Shown here one piece after another: positions 19,380 through 29,523 of a stretch of DNA of 64,000 bases. The first letter of the stretch is position 1. Each line of letters begins with the position of its first letter. The notes beneath the pieces are model-generated. The model was not told the DNA's origin. It saw only the letters and a list, made by a program, of their open reading frames with translations, and searched no databases. Source of the stretch: Acidobacteriaceae bacterium (lineage in GTDB: Bacteria; Acidobacteriota; Terriglobia; Terriglobales; Acidobacteriaceae); the NCBI GenBank assembly GCA_003151335.1, contig PLXE01000104.1:103373-167372 (forward strand), given 5' to 3'. Made by a program: the position numbers and the translations under genes.

Positions 19380-19669
19380 ACGCTTTCCCGATAGATGCAC
19401 AAGTTCTAGGCTCAACCGCAAGATAGCTCCACCCCAATTAGACGAGACGCTACGCGTCTTAGTTGCTTTTTCGACAAGCTCGTTCGGGGCGCCGGGAAAA
19501 CCCGCAATTGCAGCATCTTTCAGCTAAGTGTTGGCTCCGGCGGAGGGTCTGGCGCACTCGTCCAAGAAGATTGCGATCAGGCTGCCCGTTTGGTTTCAGG
19601 AGGAGATCGTTTTTCAGAGAGTCGGCAAATTCTCATCCGGCGGGTATAGATTCGTGAAGTGGATACGCC

Positions 19670-20404
19670 GTGCTGAACCGGCAGAGTCAACCTCAGCCGA
19701 GCGCTCCGCCATTGGCCGGCGATCTCGCCGCTTCATTCCTAATGCGACGAACTGTCATTCCGGAGTTGCTCGACGACGACCTGGGCACAGCCGCAGAGAT
19801 TGCGGGATCCCTAAGCGATTTGCGGCGTATTAATCAGTGGTTCGGGGGAATGCGTACAACGACTGATTTACTTCGCCGAGTTGCGCGCGAGGGCGACTGC
19901 CGCAAGCTCTCGCTACTGGAAGTGGGCGCGGGGGCCGGAGACGTGGCTTTGGCGGCCCAGAGGGTGCTCGCAGAATCCGGCATTGGGTTGCAGGTGACCC
20001 TTCTGGACCGCTTGTGGTCGCATCTGCCACGTGGCACAGCTTCGGTTGCCGGCGACGCCTTGCGCCTGCCCTTTCAGAATGACACGTTCGATGTCGTAAG
20101 TTGTTCACTGCTGGCCCATCATTTTGGGCCCAAGACGCTGGTGAATTTTGCCGGCGAATCCCTGCGCGTCTGCCGGCAGGCCGTGCTGATCAACGACCTC
20201 ATACGCAGCCGCTTGCACCTGCTGCTGGTTTATCTTGGATTGCCGCTCTTCCGCAGCCGCATCACTTGGCATGACGCACCGGCGTCGGTCCGGCGGGCCT
20301 ACACCTGCGACGAGATGCGGGTTTTGCTGGCGGACGTAGGAGCCAGGAAAATTCAGGTTTCGCGACATTACCTATTTCGCATGGGCGTGCTGCTGTGGAA
20401 GTGA
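19670..20404 (+). CDS. Class I SAM-dependent methyltransferase
   Basis: This is a 244-aa methyltransferase. Motif I is LLEVGAGAGDVALAA, a motif-II-like acidic residue lies in VTLLDRLW, and the post-motif DTFDVVSCSLLAHHF is typical. The GTG at 19670 gives the longest product; an ATG at 19742 would start at RRTVIPELLDDD, close to where relatives begin, and neither has a clear ribosome binding site. Its stop overlaps the next gene, a geranylgeranyl-reductase-type flavoenzyme. The pair resembles tailoring genes found beside type III polyketide synthases, but no synthase is in the window, so the substrate is open. Confidence 0.78.
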   Translation: MLNRQSQPQPSAPPLAGDLAASFLMRRTVIPELLDDDLGTAAEIAGSLSDLRRINQWFGGMRTTTDLLRRVAREGDCRKLSLLEVGAGAGDVALAAQRVLAESGIGLQVTLLDRLWSHLPRGTASVAGDALRLPFQNDTFDVVSCSLLAHHFGPKTLVNFAGESLRVCRQAVLINDLIRSRLHLLLVYLGLPLFRSRITWHDAPASVRRAYTCDEMRVLLADVGARKIQVSRHYLFRMGVLLWK

Positions 20405-21498
20405 GAAGGGCGAACGAATTTGATCTCGCGATCGTGGGCGGAGGCCCGGCGGGGACTTCCTGTGCAATTACGGCGGCGCGACTGGGGGCAAGCGTCGGCT
20501 TGTTCGAGGCCAAAGACTTCCCGCGACATCGGGTCTGTGGAGAATTTGTTTCGGCGGAATCGCTGGATGTTCTTGCCGGCCTGCTGCAAGATGTGCCAGC
20601 GGCCGAAAGGATATTTCAAACCGCGCCGGTGATCGGCCGTACGCGTTTGCTGCTGGGCCAGCGGGTAATCGAGGCGCCCGTCGCTCCTCCGGCCCTGAGC
20701 ATTTCCCGCTATGACCTTGATGCGTTGCTATGGGATGCTGCGCGCCGGGCTGGGGCGGCGGCCCATCCCAATTGTGAGGTGGTTGGCAGCGACGGTGACG
20801 GTCCGTTCACGCTGCAAACATCTTCCGGGACAGTTAAGGCGAAAGCGTTGATCGTCGCAGCAGGCAGATGGTCACAGTTCACTGGCGACCGGACGGTCCC
20901 AGCGGGTCCCAAGTGGATCGGTGTCAAAGCGCATTTCCAGGAACCGTGGACGGAGCCTTGTACCGATCTCTATTTCTTCGCAAACGGCTACTGCGGTGTG
21001 CAACCAGTGTCAGACGGTGTGGTGAATGCGTGCGCCATGGTGCGCTCCGATCGGGCGACCTCGCTGGAAAAGGTTTGCAAGCTGCATCCAAGTTTGGCGC
21101 GCCGAGCGGCGCATTGGCGCGCGACCATGCAGCCCGTTAGCACGGCTCCGCTGATCTACCGCCAGCCGCAGCCGGTGCGAGGGAACACGATATTTGTTGG
21201 CGACGCAGCCGCGTTTATCGATCCCTTCGCCGGCGACGGCATTTCCATCGCCTTGCGGAGCGGGCGTGTGGCCGCGCAGTGTATCTGCAACTTTCTGATG
21301 GGCCCGGCTGCGCTGAGCGAAGCCGTGGGCCGTTACCAGCAAGAGTATTCGCGCCAATTTGCGCCGCTGTTGGCGGCCGCTTCGCGGGTGCGCTCCTTGC
21401 TGTCGTTGCCGCCCTTGGCCCAATCGGCCGTATTCGAGTTGTTCCGGTTTCCCGGCTTACTACCCTTCGTAATTCGTAAGACCCGTCGCGCCGGGTGA
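20395..21498 (+). CDS. Geranylgeranyl-reductase-family FAD-dependent oxidoreductase
   Basis: This 367-aa flavoprotein is of the GGR / PHBH-like group. The FAD dinucleotide-binding motif is LAIVGGGPAGTSCAI, the DG-like region is around DFPRHRVCGEF, and the C-terminal FAD motif is FVGDAAAFIDPFAGDGISIALRSG. Candidate starts are the GTG at 20395 or the GTG at 20401, the latter making a GTGA overlap with the methyltransferase stop. It probably reduces C=C bonds or hydroxylates a polyketide or isoprenoid intermediate together with the methyltransferase; the substrate cannot be deduced. Confidence 0.82.
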   Translation: MEVRRANEFDLAIVGGGPAGTSCAITAARLGASVGLFEAKDFPRHRVCGEFVSAESLDVLAGLLQDVPAAERIFQTAPVIGRTRLLLGQRVIEAPVAPPALSISRYDLDALLWDAARRAGAAAHPNCEVVGSDGDGPFTLQTSSGTVKAKALIVAAGRWSQFTGDRTVPAGPKWIGVKAHFQEPWTEPCTDLYFFANGYCGVQPVSDGVVNACAMVRSDRATSLEKVCKLHPSLARRAAHWRATMQPVSTAPLIYRQPQPVRGNTIFVGDAAAFIDPFAGDGISIALRSGRVAAQCICNFLMGPAALSEAVGRYQQEYSRQFAPLLAAASRVRSLLSLPPLAQSAVFELFRFPGLLPFVIRKTRRAG

Positions 21499-21583
21499 TT
21501 CCTGTGCCAGTGGAGAGGTCTTCGATCTAAACTACAAGCCACAGTCGCCGGACTGTACTAAGCCACCCACGGAAACAGACCGA

Positions 21584-22327
21584 ATGGCCGACCCGACATT
21601 GCAAGTATCCGTCCGTAACACCGCGCCGCGCGACTTCAATGGCATCACCGAGCTCTGCCGGAGAATTTATCCGGAGACGCCGCCCTGGAACGCCGACCAG
21701 CTCTCGTCGCACCCGCGGGTCTTCCCGGAAGGTCAGTTCGTGGCTGTGTATGGTTCCGACGAAACTGTTGTGGGAATGACGGCCAGCCTGATCGTCGATT
21801 GGGACAATTACGAAATGCTCGACAGTTGGGAGCAGTTTACCGCTGACGGCATGTTTACCAATCACGATCCGCGGAACGGGCGCACGCTGTATGGAGCTGA
21901 AGTGATCGTCGATTCCACCCTGCAGCATCATGGGATCGGCGACAAGCTCTATAGCTTCCGGCGCAGCCTCACCGAATCGCTCCAGCTAAGACGGATCCGG
22001 GCTGGTTCGCGATTGCGTGGCTATCACGAATGCGCCGCCACATTGAAGCCCGAGGAGTACGTCACCGAAGTCGTGGAGGGTTTCCAGCACGATCCGACGC
22101 TCAGTTTTCAGTTGCAGGAAGGTTTTCATGTTCTGGCGGTGGTCCCGCATTATCTAACCGACGATCCCGAAAGCCTGGGCTACGCGGCGGTTATCGAATG
22201 GTTGAACCCGCAGCTAATCCGCCCGGAGCATATCGCCGGCAGACCTACGCAGTTCTTGCGCAAGAACCTTGCCGCAGGAGAGGAAAGAGTTCGCGCGAAA
22301 GGTGCGGGGACAACGGTGGAAAGCTGA
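21584..22327 (+). CDS. GNAT family N-acetyltransferase
   Basis: This 247-aa protein has a GNAT fold in about residues 7-165. The core strand-loop-helix is AEVIVDSTLQHHGIGDKLYSFRR, where HHGIGDKL fits the Q/RxxGxG/A acetyl-CoA loop. The substrate is unknown. The ATG at 21584 is plausible but has no strong Shine-Dalgarno. It converges with the methyltransferase-like gene 10 bases downstream. Confidence 0.75.
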   Translation: MADPTLQVSVRNTAPRDFNGITELCRRIYPETPPWNADQLSSHPRVFPEGQFVAVYGSDETVVGMTASLIVDWDNYEMLDSWEQFTADGMFTNHDPRNGRTLYGAEVIVDSTLQHHGIGDKLYSFRRSLTESLQLRRIRAGSRLRGYHECAATLKPEEYVTEVVEGFQHDPTLSFQLQEGFHVLAVVPHYLTDDPESLGYAAVIEWLNPQLIRPEHIAGRPTQFLRKNLAAGEERVRAKGAGTTVES

Positions 22328-22337
22328 CACGGGACTT

Positions 22338-23003
22338 CTACCGGACCACCAGCACTTCCCGTATGTTGTCGCGCCCGAGGAAGAACTTGATGGAGGAGTA
22401 TTCGCGGAAGAGATTTTCCACATGCCGGCTGTTGAAGATGCGTAGCAGCTTGTAGGCGCGGGCGGGCTGCAGTTCCAGGGTGTCCTTGGAAGCGATGTTG
22501 TAGCGGTAAAACGGAGCGTCGGGGCCGGCGTCCTTGGTGTGGAAGAAGGCCAACATGATTCCGCCCGGTTTCATGGCGACCTGGATGCGCTCGATCAGGG
22601 GCTTCACCAGAGGCTCGGGCAAAAAATCCGCCAGGTCCCAGAACATGACGGCATCGAATTCCGCTCTCGAGAAGGCGAGGTTTTCACGGAGAAAACGCTC
22701 GACATCGAAGGTGGTGCCGTCGTCGCCGTTGGGGATGATGAGGGTTTTGTCGCTGGCCGTGCGGAGTACGTCTTCCTGGTGAAACCTATGTCCCAAGCCG
22801 GTCATGAAGGTGATGCTGGCAGGCGATGTAGAGCCCAGGTCGAGGACCTTGAGGCCTTCCTCGCGAGAGATCGACCGGATAAATTCGCTGAAGCCGGTGG
22901 AGCGACGGCTCACCTTTTGCCCGGGGACAATATCGTCATCCGTGCTCTGCCGGACAGAGCCACCGAATAGCCTGCTGAAGATACTAGGAGCCACTGCGAG
23001 CAT
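22338..23003 (-). CDS. Methyltransferase-like protein (Rossmann fold)
   Basis: This 221-aa protein resembles class I methyltransferases. A first motif LKVLDLGSTSPASI occupies the motif I position but keeps only one of the usual three glycines. FDAVMFWDLADFLP corresponds to motif IV, and LIERIQVAMKPGGIMLAFFHT is a clear post-motif. The degenerate SAM loop means activity is uncertain; it may be a binding or scaffold relative. It shares the minus strand with the bactofilin gene 128 bases upstream. Confidence 0.62.
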   Translation of the reverse strand: MLAVAPSIFSRLFGGSVRQSTDDDIVPGQKVSRRSTGFSEFIRSISREEGLKVLDLGSTSPASITFMTGLGHRFHQEDVLRTASDKTLIIPNGDDGTTFDVERFLRENLAFSRAEFDAVMFWDLADFLPEPLVKPLIERIQVAMKPGGIMLAFFHTKDAGPDAPFYRYNIASKDTLELQPARAYKLLRIFNSRHVENLFREYSSIKFFLGRDNIREVLVVR

Positions 23004-23084
23004 TGTATGAGTAGAACGTCGCTATCATCAATCTTTTCGCGCTGGCCGCAGCGGGAAAGGTCTGGCAGGAGGGTGACGAACGAT

Positions 23085-23114
23085 CACGAGGCGCTTGCTG
23101 CGCAGCGCCTCGTG
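23085..23114 (-). terminator. Hairpin downstream of the bactofilin gene
   Basis: CACGAGGCGC (23085-23094) pairs perfectly with GCGCCTCGTG (23105-23114), and the 10-base loop is itself partly palindromic. It begins 17 bases after the bactofilin stop. There is no T-tract on the transcribed strand, so it may stabilise the mRNA end or pause polymerase without being a classical terminator. Confidence 0.4.
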
Positions 23115-23131
23115 CAGGAAGCCATTGGCTT

Positions 23132-23692
23132 CTAGAACTTCTTGGGCTCCAGAAGCGATCCTTGTGCCGAGCTGGCGGGTACAGGAGCTGCTGCGGCCAG
23201 CGCGGAGGCTGGCGGTTTCGTGTCCAGCCTCCCGGCAGGTTCCGCCTTCTGGATGTCAATCGTCCCCTTAAAGAAAGCGCCATCTTCGATGGAGATGCGC
23301 GCGGTGGAAATATTTCCGGCCAGGGAGGCGGTTTTGCGCAAGTCGACGCGCTCGGTGGCGTGGACATCGCCATCCACCCGGCCATGCAGAATCACATTGC
23401 GGGCCTCGATGTTGGCCCGCAACCGTCCATTGGGACCGACCGTGAGGCTTTGACCGCGCAACGAAATAGAACCCTCGATCTCGCCGTCGATGATTAAGTC
23501 TTCACTGCCCGAAAGTTCACCTTTCACGACGACCGACTTGCCGATGGTGGCCACCTCATGGCTGCGAAGGCTCTCGCTCCGCGTTGCTTCAGGGGGACGC
23601 GTTGGCGCACTCAGAGGCGGATTAAAAGCTGGGACTGGTGGGCCCTGCTCCGGACCAGGCGTCGCGTGTTCGTCTTCTTTGCGCTTCCACAT
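23132..23692 (-). CDS. Bactofilin (polymer-forming cytoskeletal protein)
   Basis: This 186-aa bactofilin has a disordered Pro/Glu-rich N-terminus (about 1-45), a DUF583 beta-helix domain (about 49-150) and an Ala/Pro-rich tail. The core carries the repetitive hydrophobic-glycine pattern of the right-handed beta-helix (GELSGSEDLIIDGEIEG, LTVGPNGRLRANIEAR, GNISTARISIEDGAFFKG). The ATG at 23692 has GTGGAG in front; the frame extends upstream without homology. Bactofilins self-assemble into filaments at the membrane. About 74 percent of core residues match the bactofilin part of the fusion protein at 25732-26319 by my manual alignment. Confidence 0.9.
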   Translation of the reverse strand: MWKRKEDEHATPGPEQGPPVPAFNPPLSAPTRPPEATRSESLRSHEVATIGKSVVVKGELSGSEDLIIDGEIEGSISLRGQSLTVGPNGRLRANIEARNVILHGRVDGDVHATERVDLRKTASLAGNISTARISIEDGAFFKGTIDIQKAEPAGRLDTKPPASALAAAAPVPASSAQGSLLEPKKF

Positions 23693-23845
23693 ACTTGAAC
23701 TCCACGCGGTTGCGGCCACCGGCCCAGCAGGCGTCCGCGGCGCTCCTCGTTTGGGATTTGGGAGCGCCTGAACCGCTTGCAAGAGCATACTCAACTGCAA
23801 GCGCAGCCGCAAACCATTTTGCCGACAAAATGCAAATTACGGTGA

Positions 23846-25309
<1,464 letters not shown>

Positions 25310-25311
25310 TT

Positions 25312-25623
25312 ATGGATGCAGGCACGAAATTTTGCGAAGAAATCGCCCAATTGCTTAAGCAGGAGCTTTCAGCTCCAGACTTGGAGTGCATCACCACCCG
25401 CGATGATTCATACATAGAAGTAGTTCGAAAGGGGCCTTCTAATCGTCTCGTGATCATCAATTTCAAGGGAGGCGCAGGATTCATCCATTTTGGCGAAGTA
25501 GACGAGATCAAGGGTCCGTTCGAGTACGCCAATAACGGCACGATTATTACGAGATCAAGAGACAACAAGCAGTTCACGCCTCAAGAAATTACTGAGGAGA
25601 TCCTCGCCTATCTTCGATCGTGA
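25312..25623 (+). CDS. Hypothetical protein downstream of enolase
   Basis: I do not recognise this 103-aa family. It begins 2 bases after the eno stop, so it is probably translated by coupling. It is predicted alpha-beta: an N-terminal amphipathic helix (CEEIAQLLKQEL), several short strands around RLVIINFKGGAGFIHFGEV, and a C-terminal helix (PQEITEEILAYLRS). Codon use is AT-richer than eno. It marks the left edge of the island inserted between eno and gpmI. Confidence 0.55.
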   Translation: MDAGTKFCEEIAQLLKQELSAPDLECITTRDDSYIEVVRKGPSNRLVIINFKGGAGFIHFGEVDEIKGPFEYANNGTIITRSRDNKQFTPQEITEEILAYLRS

Positions 25624-25714
25624 TCTAGTGTCTGTGTAGCTATTTGATTGGTCACAGATATCGAGGGCCTTCAGTCCGAACAAAGGGAGCTCCGGTACTT
25701 CATCTCTTGAGCAT

Positions 25715-25723
25715 TGATATAAT
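25715..25723 (+). promoter_or_regulatory. Extended -10 promoter of the hicB-bactofilin gene
   Basis: TGATATAAT is a perfect extended -10 element. It ends 8 bases before the ATG at 25732, there is no Shine-Dalgarno in between, and the -35 region is weak. The expected transcription start is within about two bases of the start codon, which implies a leaderless or near-leaderless mRNA. Confidence 0.5.
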
Positions 25724-25731
25724 CACGCCTG

Positions 25732-26319
25732 ATGAAGGACTCTGAGATCATCTTCGCTGTTGAGGAATCGCCCGAGGGCGGCTACGAAGCTCACGCTCTC
25801 GGCCATGCAATCTTTACCCAAGCGGAGTCCTTGGATGAGTTGCGGGACATGGTGCGTGACGCTGTGCACTGCCATTTTGACTCGCATATGGCCCCAGCGG
25901 AGATTCGGCTCCATTTCGTTCGAAGCGAGATTTCACAAAGCAGCGAGACCGCGAAGATCGGCAGGTCAGTCACGATTAAAGGTGAACTTTCTGGAGGTCA
26001 AGACCTGTTTGTCGATGGTGAAATCGAAGGGTCTATTGAAATACCCGGCCGAAGCTTAACTGTCGGACCCAACGGGCGTGTGCGCGCGAATATCCAAGCT
26101 GGCAGCGTGATTCTGCACGGACGGGTACAGGGCGAAATTCGGGCAACGAACCGGGTCGACCTGCGAAAGAGTGCGTCATTGTGCGGTAATATCTCGACTG
26201 CGCGAATCTCCATCGAAGACGGCGCCTACTTCAAGGGCGCAATCGACATCCGCAGCGCAGAACGCGCGCAGAAGGTCGCGGTGGAATCAGAGGTTTCAGA
26301 TGAGGTGATTACTGCTTGA
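25732..26319 (+). CDS. HicB antitoxin domain fused to a bactofilin domain
   Basis: This is a 195-aa two-part protein in one uninterrupted frame. Residues 1-67 match the compact HicB-type antitoxin fold (IIFAVEESPEGGYEAHALGHAIFT, then ELRDMVRDAVHCHF and IRLHFVRSEI). Residues 75-176 form a bactofilin beta-helix very close to the bactofilin at 23132-23692, and a short acidic tail follows. HicB antitoxins normally end in a DNA-binding module or stop after the first domain; here a polymerising fold takes that place. The stop codon overlaps the start of the HicA gene by three bases (TTGA). By inference it neutralises that HicA and might anchor or oligomerise the complex. Confidence 0.8.
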   Translation: MKDSEIIFAVEESPEGGYEAHALGHAIFTQAESLDELRDMVRDAVHCHFDSHMAPAEIRLHFVRSEISQSSETAKIGRSVTIKGELSGGQDLFVDGEIEGSIEIPGRSLTVGPNGRVRANIQAGSVILHGRVQGEIRATNRVDLRKSASLCGNISTARISIEDGAYFKGAIDIRSAERAQKVAVESEVSDEVITA

Positions 26320-26564
26320 AAGTGCCGCGCGACCTCAGCGGCTTCGAGTTGTCTAAGTTACTCCGCCGATATGGATATGAGGTTACCCGTCAGGTTGGCA
26401 GCCACCTTCGGCTGACATCTAACATTCGAGGCGCCCAGCATCACATCACAGTTCCTGCGCACAAGAACCTCAAACTTGGTACCCTGATTAGCATTCTTTC
26501 GGAAGTTTCAGCCTATTTAAGATTGTCTCGCTCCAACGTTGAACGGGAACTCTTTGGCGACTGA
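26316..26564 (+). CDS. hicA: HicA-type mRNA interferase toxin
   Basis: This 82-aa protein is a HicA (YcfA-like) double-stranded-RNA-binding-fold toxin that cleaves mRNA. It begins KVPRDLSGFELSKLLRRYGYE, has the catalytic His in QVGSHLRL, and has the closing ITVPAHKNLKLGTLISIL segment. All family hallmarks are present and no residue looks lost. It starts with TTG within the stop of the HicB-bactofilin gene, the usual antitoxin-first overlap. The conserved MKVPRDLSG start supports the TTG. Confidence 0.87.
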   Translation: MKVPRDLSGFELSKLLRRYGYEVTRQVGSHLRLTSNIRGAQHHITVPAHKNLKLGTLISILSEVSAYLRLSRSNVERELFGD

Positions 26565-26625
26565 TAGATCTTGAGAGTACATCTCATCCTTTGTTTGTTC
26601 GGTGACGGCTAAGAGCTAGAAGCTA

Positions 26626-28278
26626 ATGGCTACTCCCCCCAAACCGCTCGTCCTCATCATCCTCGATGGCTGGGGCTATGCTCCGCCGTCTGCGGCCAAT
26701 GCCATCTCGCTGGCGCGCAAGCCCAACTACGATCGTCTGCTCGCCGAATTTCCCAACACGCTGATTCACACCAGCGGGCGCTACGTCGGCCTGCCCACCG
26801 GGCAGATGGGCAATAGCGAGGTCGGCCATCTCAACATCGGCGCCGGCCGCGTGGTGTACATGGACATCACCAAGATCGATCTGATGATCGAGAACGGTGA
26901 GCTCTTTTCCAACCCGGTCCTGGTCGAGGCGATGAAGAAGGCGTGCACTGGCGGTCGGCGTCTGCACTTTTTTGGACTACTCTCCGACGGTGGCGTGCAC
27001 TCGCACCAGAACCAGCTCTATGCGCTGCTGCGCATGGCCAAGCAGTACGGGGTGGACCGCGTCTTCGTGCATTGCTTCATGGATGGACGCGACACTCTGC
27101 CCACCAACGGCGCCGGCTACATTGAGCAGTTGCAGCAAAAGATGCGCGAGTACAACGTCGGGCAGATCGCCAGCGTGAGCGGGCGCTACTACGCCATGGA
27201 CCGCGACCGCCGCTGGGAGCGCGAGACGAAGGCCTTCGATGCGATGGTGTATGGAGACGCCGAGGGTGGCCGTTACACCGACGCGGTGCAGGGCGTGAAG
27301 GACTCCTACAATCGCGGAGTCACGGACGAGTTCATCATCCCGTTTGTAGTCACCGACAATCGCGGTGAACCGGTGGGCACGATTCGCGACGGCGATGTCT
27401 GCATCAACTTTAATTTTCGCGCCGATCGCGCGCGGCAAATCACGCGCTGCCTGGCGCGCAATAGCCACTTCACGCCGCATGACGGACGCGAGCTGGAAGG
27501 CTGGGAAGATCTCGACCGCATCATCCCGCGCGACCGCGTCCCCAAGGACCTGACGTACGTCTGCATGACGCGCTATGACAAGAACTTTACCCTGCCGGTG
27601 GTGTCGCCGCCCGAGTCGCTCACCAACATTCTGGCGAACGTGATGGCCGATCGCAACTTGCGCAATTTGCGCGTGGCCGAGACCGAGAAGTACGCGCACG
27701 TGACCTACTTCTTCAACGGCGGCGTCGAGAAGCCATTTCCCGGCGAGGACCGCGTGATGGTGCAGTCGCCCAGGGTCGCGACCTACGATCTGAAGCCGGA
27801 AATGTCGGCGCAGGGAGTTGCCGATGCCGTAATCAAGGCGATCGCAAATAACACCTTCGACGTGATGGTGGTGAACTTCGCCAATGCCGATATGGTGGGA
27901 CACTCCGGCAAGATTCCGCCGACCATCACCGCCGTTGAAACCGTTGACGGCTGCCTCGGCCAAATCTACGCGGCCCTCAGCCAGCACGGCGGAGCCATGA
28001 TCGTCACCGCCGACCACGGCAACGCCGAGCAGATGATCGATCCGGCTACGGGCGGCCCGCAGACGGCGCATACCACGAATCCCGTGCCCTTCATCGTGGT
28101 GGCGGAGCATGCGGTCACGCCGGCACAGTTCAAGGGCGACGCGCGCCGCTTTACGCTGCGTCCCGATGGCGCGCTGCAAGACATTGCACCTACCATGCTT
28201 GGGATTCTCGGTATCGCTCAACCCAAGGAGATGACGGGGCACGATTTGCGAGTCTTTGCCGAAGAAAAGCAGAGTTAA
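26626..28278 (+). CDS. gpmI: 2,3-bisphosphoglycerate-independent phosphoglycerate mutase
   Basis: GpmI (550 aa) interconverts 3- and 2-phosphoglycerate with two Mn2+ ions. It belongs to the alkaline-phosphatase superfamily: metal site 1 in LIILDGWGY, the phosphoserine nucleophile in QMGNSEVGH, substrate loops [13 protein letters not shown] and [23 protein letters not shown], and C-terminal metal ligands in [12 protein letters not shown] and TADHGNAE. A low-complexity GCTAAGAGCTAGAAGCTAATGGC stretch leads into the ATG. It follows the hicB-bactofilin/hicA island and would pair functionally with eno. Confidence 0.96.
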   Translation: MATPPKPLVLIILDGWGYAPPSAANAISLARKPNYDRLLAEFPNTLIHTSGRYVGLPTGQMGNSEVGHLNIGAGRVVYMDITKIDLMIENGELFSNPVLVEAMKKACTGGRRLHFFGLLSDGGVHSHQNQLYALLRMAKQYGVDRVFVHCFMDGRDTLPTNGAGYIEQLQQKMREYNVGQIASVSGRYYAMDRDRRWERETKAFDAMVYGDAEGGRYTDAVQGVKDSYNRGVTDEFIIPFVVTDNRGEPVGTIRDGDVCINFNFRADRARQITRCLARNSHFTPHDGRELEGWEDLDRIIPRDRVPKDLTYVCMTRYDKNFTLPVVSPPESLTNILANVMADRNLRNLRVAETEKYAHVTYFFNGGVEKPFPGEDRVMVQSPRVATYDLKPEMSAQGVADAVIKAIANNTFDVMVVNFANADMVGHSGKIPPTITAVETVDGCLGQIYAALSQHGGAMIVTADHGNAEQMIDPATGGPQTAHTTNPVPFIVVAEHAVTPAQFKGDARRFTLRPDGALQDIAPTMLGILGIAQPKEMTGHDLRVFAEEKQS

Positions 28279-28280
28279 TT

Positions 28281-28476
28281 CACCACGGAGGCACGGAGGA
28301 CACGGAGAAGTTTTGATTTTCCTTTGCCTTTCAAGTTGGCATCGAATCAGAAGCCGAAGTAGGGGCCCAAACAGAATAGAAATGCTATAAACGCAGCATG
28401 TCCGCCCTCCCAATCTGTAAGGGAAGTTAAGATCTCGAATTTGGACTTTCTCCGTGCGCTCCGTGCCTCCGTGGTG
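28281..28476. repeat. Inverted-repeat-bounded intergenic element
   Basis: Left arm 28281-28309 (starts CACCACGGAGGCACGGAGG) and right arm 28448-28476 are inverted copies that match at 27 of 29 positions. They enclose 138 AT-richer bases with no ORF. The element has the layout of a small non-autonomous mobile element (MITE-like), but I see no target-site duplication. Similar arms create spurious minus-strand frames. Confidence 0.65.
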
Positions 28477-28496
28477 AATGTCTTTTCCTACTTCCA

Positions 28497-28527
28497 CTTG
28501 AAACTTGAAACTCGAAGCTCGAAACTG
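28497..28527. repeat. GAAACTTGAAACTCGAA simple repeat
   Basis: Tandem degenerate copies of CTTGAAA / CTCGAAA sit directly before the dehydrogenase start codon. They match the arms that bound the four-helix-bundle cassette at 32289-32744. Confidence 0.55.
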
Positions 28528-28532
28528 TCTTC

Positions 28533-29516
28533 GTGAAGCTCCTCATCGCTCTCCATCACCGCTTCGAACTGTGGCAGATCCCGGCATGGTTCTCCGAGCG
28601 GCTGCGTCGCGATTTTTCGCAACTCGAAGTGGTACATCTGCCCAACTACGATCGTGTGACGGAGGAAATCGCGGATGCTGACATCGCGATCGCATGGTCG
28701 TTGCGCGGGGAGCAGATCAAGGCGGCAAGAAGACTGCGATGGATTCATTCGACGGCCACGGCGGTCCATCACCTCATGACACCTGAATTGCTGGCCAGCG
28801 ATATCGTCGTGACCAACGCGCGCGACGTCCACGGGTCGGTGGTTGCCGAACATGCCATCGCGCTGGCCTTCGCGCTCGCCAAGCGATTGCCGCAATCGGT
28901 GCGGTATCAGCAGCAGAAGCACTGGGCACAGCGCGACCTGTGGGACGAGCAGCCTCGTCCCCGCGAACTGAACGGCGCAACCATGACGATTGTTGGGCTG
29001 GGCGCAATTGGTGCTCCACTGGCGCGACTGGCGAAGTCCCTGGGCATGCGCGTGGTGGGTGTGCGCGAACATCCGGAGCGGGGAAGCGAGGTAGCGGATG
29101 CCGTCTATGGTTTCGAAAAACTAGACGAGGCGTTGAGCGCCGGCGACTTTATCGTGCTGGCGGTTCCGGTCACGCCCAAGACTCGTCACTTGATGAATGC
29201 CGAGCGCCTGGCCCGGCTAAAGCCTGATGCTTACTTGATCAACGTAGGCCGCGGGGTTCTCGTTGACGAAGCTGCGCTGCTGGATGCGCTGCGCGCGAAG
29301 AGCTTCGGCGGCGCGGCGCTCGATGTCACCACCGAGGAGCCACTTCCGCCCGAGTCTCCGCTCTGGGAGATGGGAAATGTCTTGATTACCCCTCACATTG
29401 CCGGGTTGACGGAAAAGATGTGGGAGCGCCATTACCAGCACTACACGGAAAACCTGCGGCGGTTCTTAGAGGGGCAGCCGCTGCTCTGGGTGGTGGACAA
29501 GGGGAAAGGGTATTAG
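28533..29516 (+). CDS. D-2-hydroxyacid dehydrogenase (NAD-dependent)
   Basis: This 327-aa protein belongs to the D-isomer-specific 2-hydroxyacid dehydrogenase family (phosphoglycerate dehydrogenase / glyoxylate reductase-like). The NAD-binding motif is MTIVGLGAIGAPLARLAKSLGM. Catalytic residues are the Arg in LINVGRGVLVDEAAL, the Glu in LDVTTEEPLP, and the His in VLITPHIAG. The length suits a glyoxylate/hydroxypyruvate reductase. The start is GTG at 28533, placed directly after a GAAACTTGAAACT-type repeat, so no Shine-Dalgarno is seen. The exact substrate is not readable from sequence. Confidence 0.85.
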   Translation: MKLLIALHHRFELWQIPAWFSERLRRDFSQLEVVHLPNYDRVTEEIADADIAIAWSLRGEQIKAARRLRWIHSTATAVHHLMTPELLASDIVVTNARDVHGSVVAEHAIALAFALAKRLPQSVRYQQQKHWAQRDLWDEQPRPRELNGATMTIVGLGAIGAPLARLAKSLGMRVVGVREHPERGSEVADAVYGFEKLDEALSAGDFIVLAVPVTPKTRHLMNAERLARLKPDAYLINVGRGVLVDEAALLDALRAKSFGGAALDVTTEEPLPPESPLWEMGNVLITPHIAGLTEKMWERHYQHYTENLRRFLEGQPLLWVVDKGKGY

Positions 29517-29523
29517 CGGCAAG

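Noticed and set aside
26977..28497. Long minus-strand frame (506 codons) opposite gpmI
   Set aside because: It is the antisense shadow of gpmI. Its N-terminus translates the GGAGGCACGGAGG inverted repeat and has no family-like blocks.
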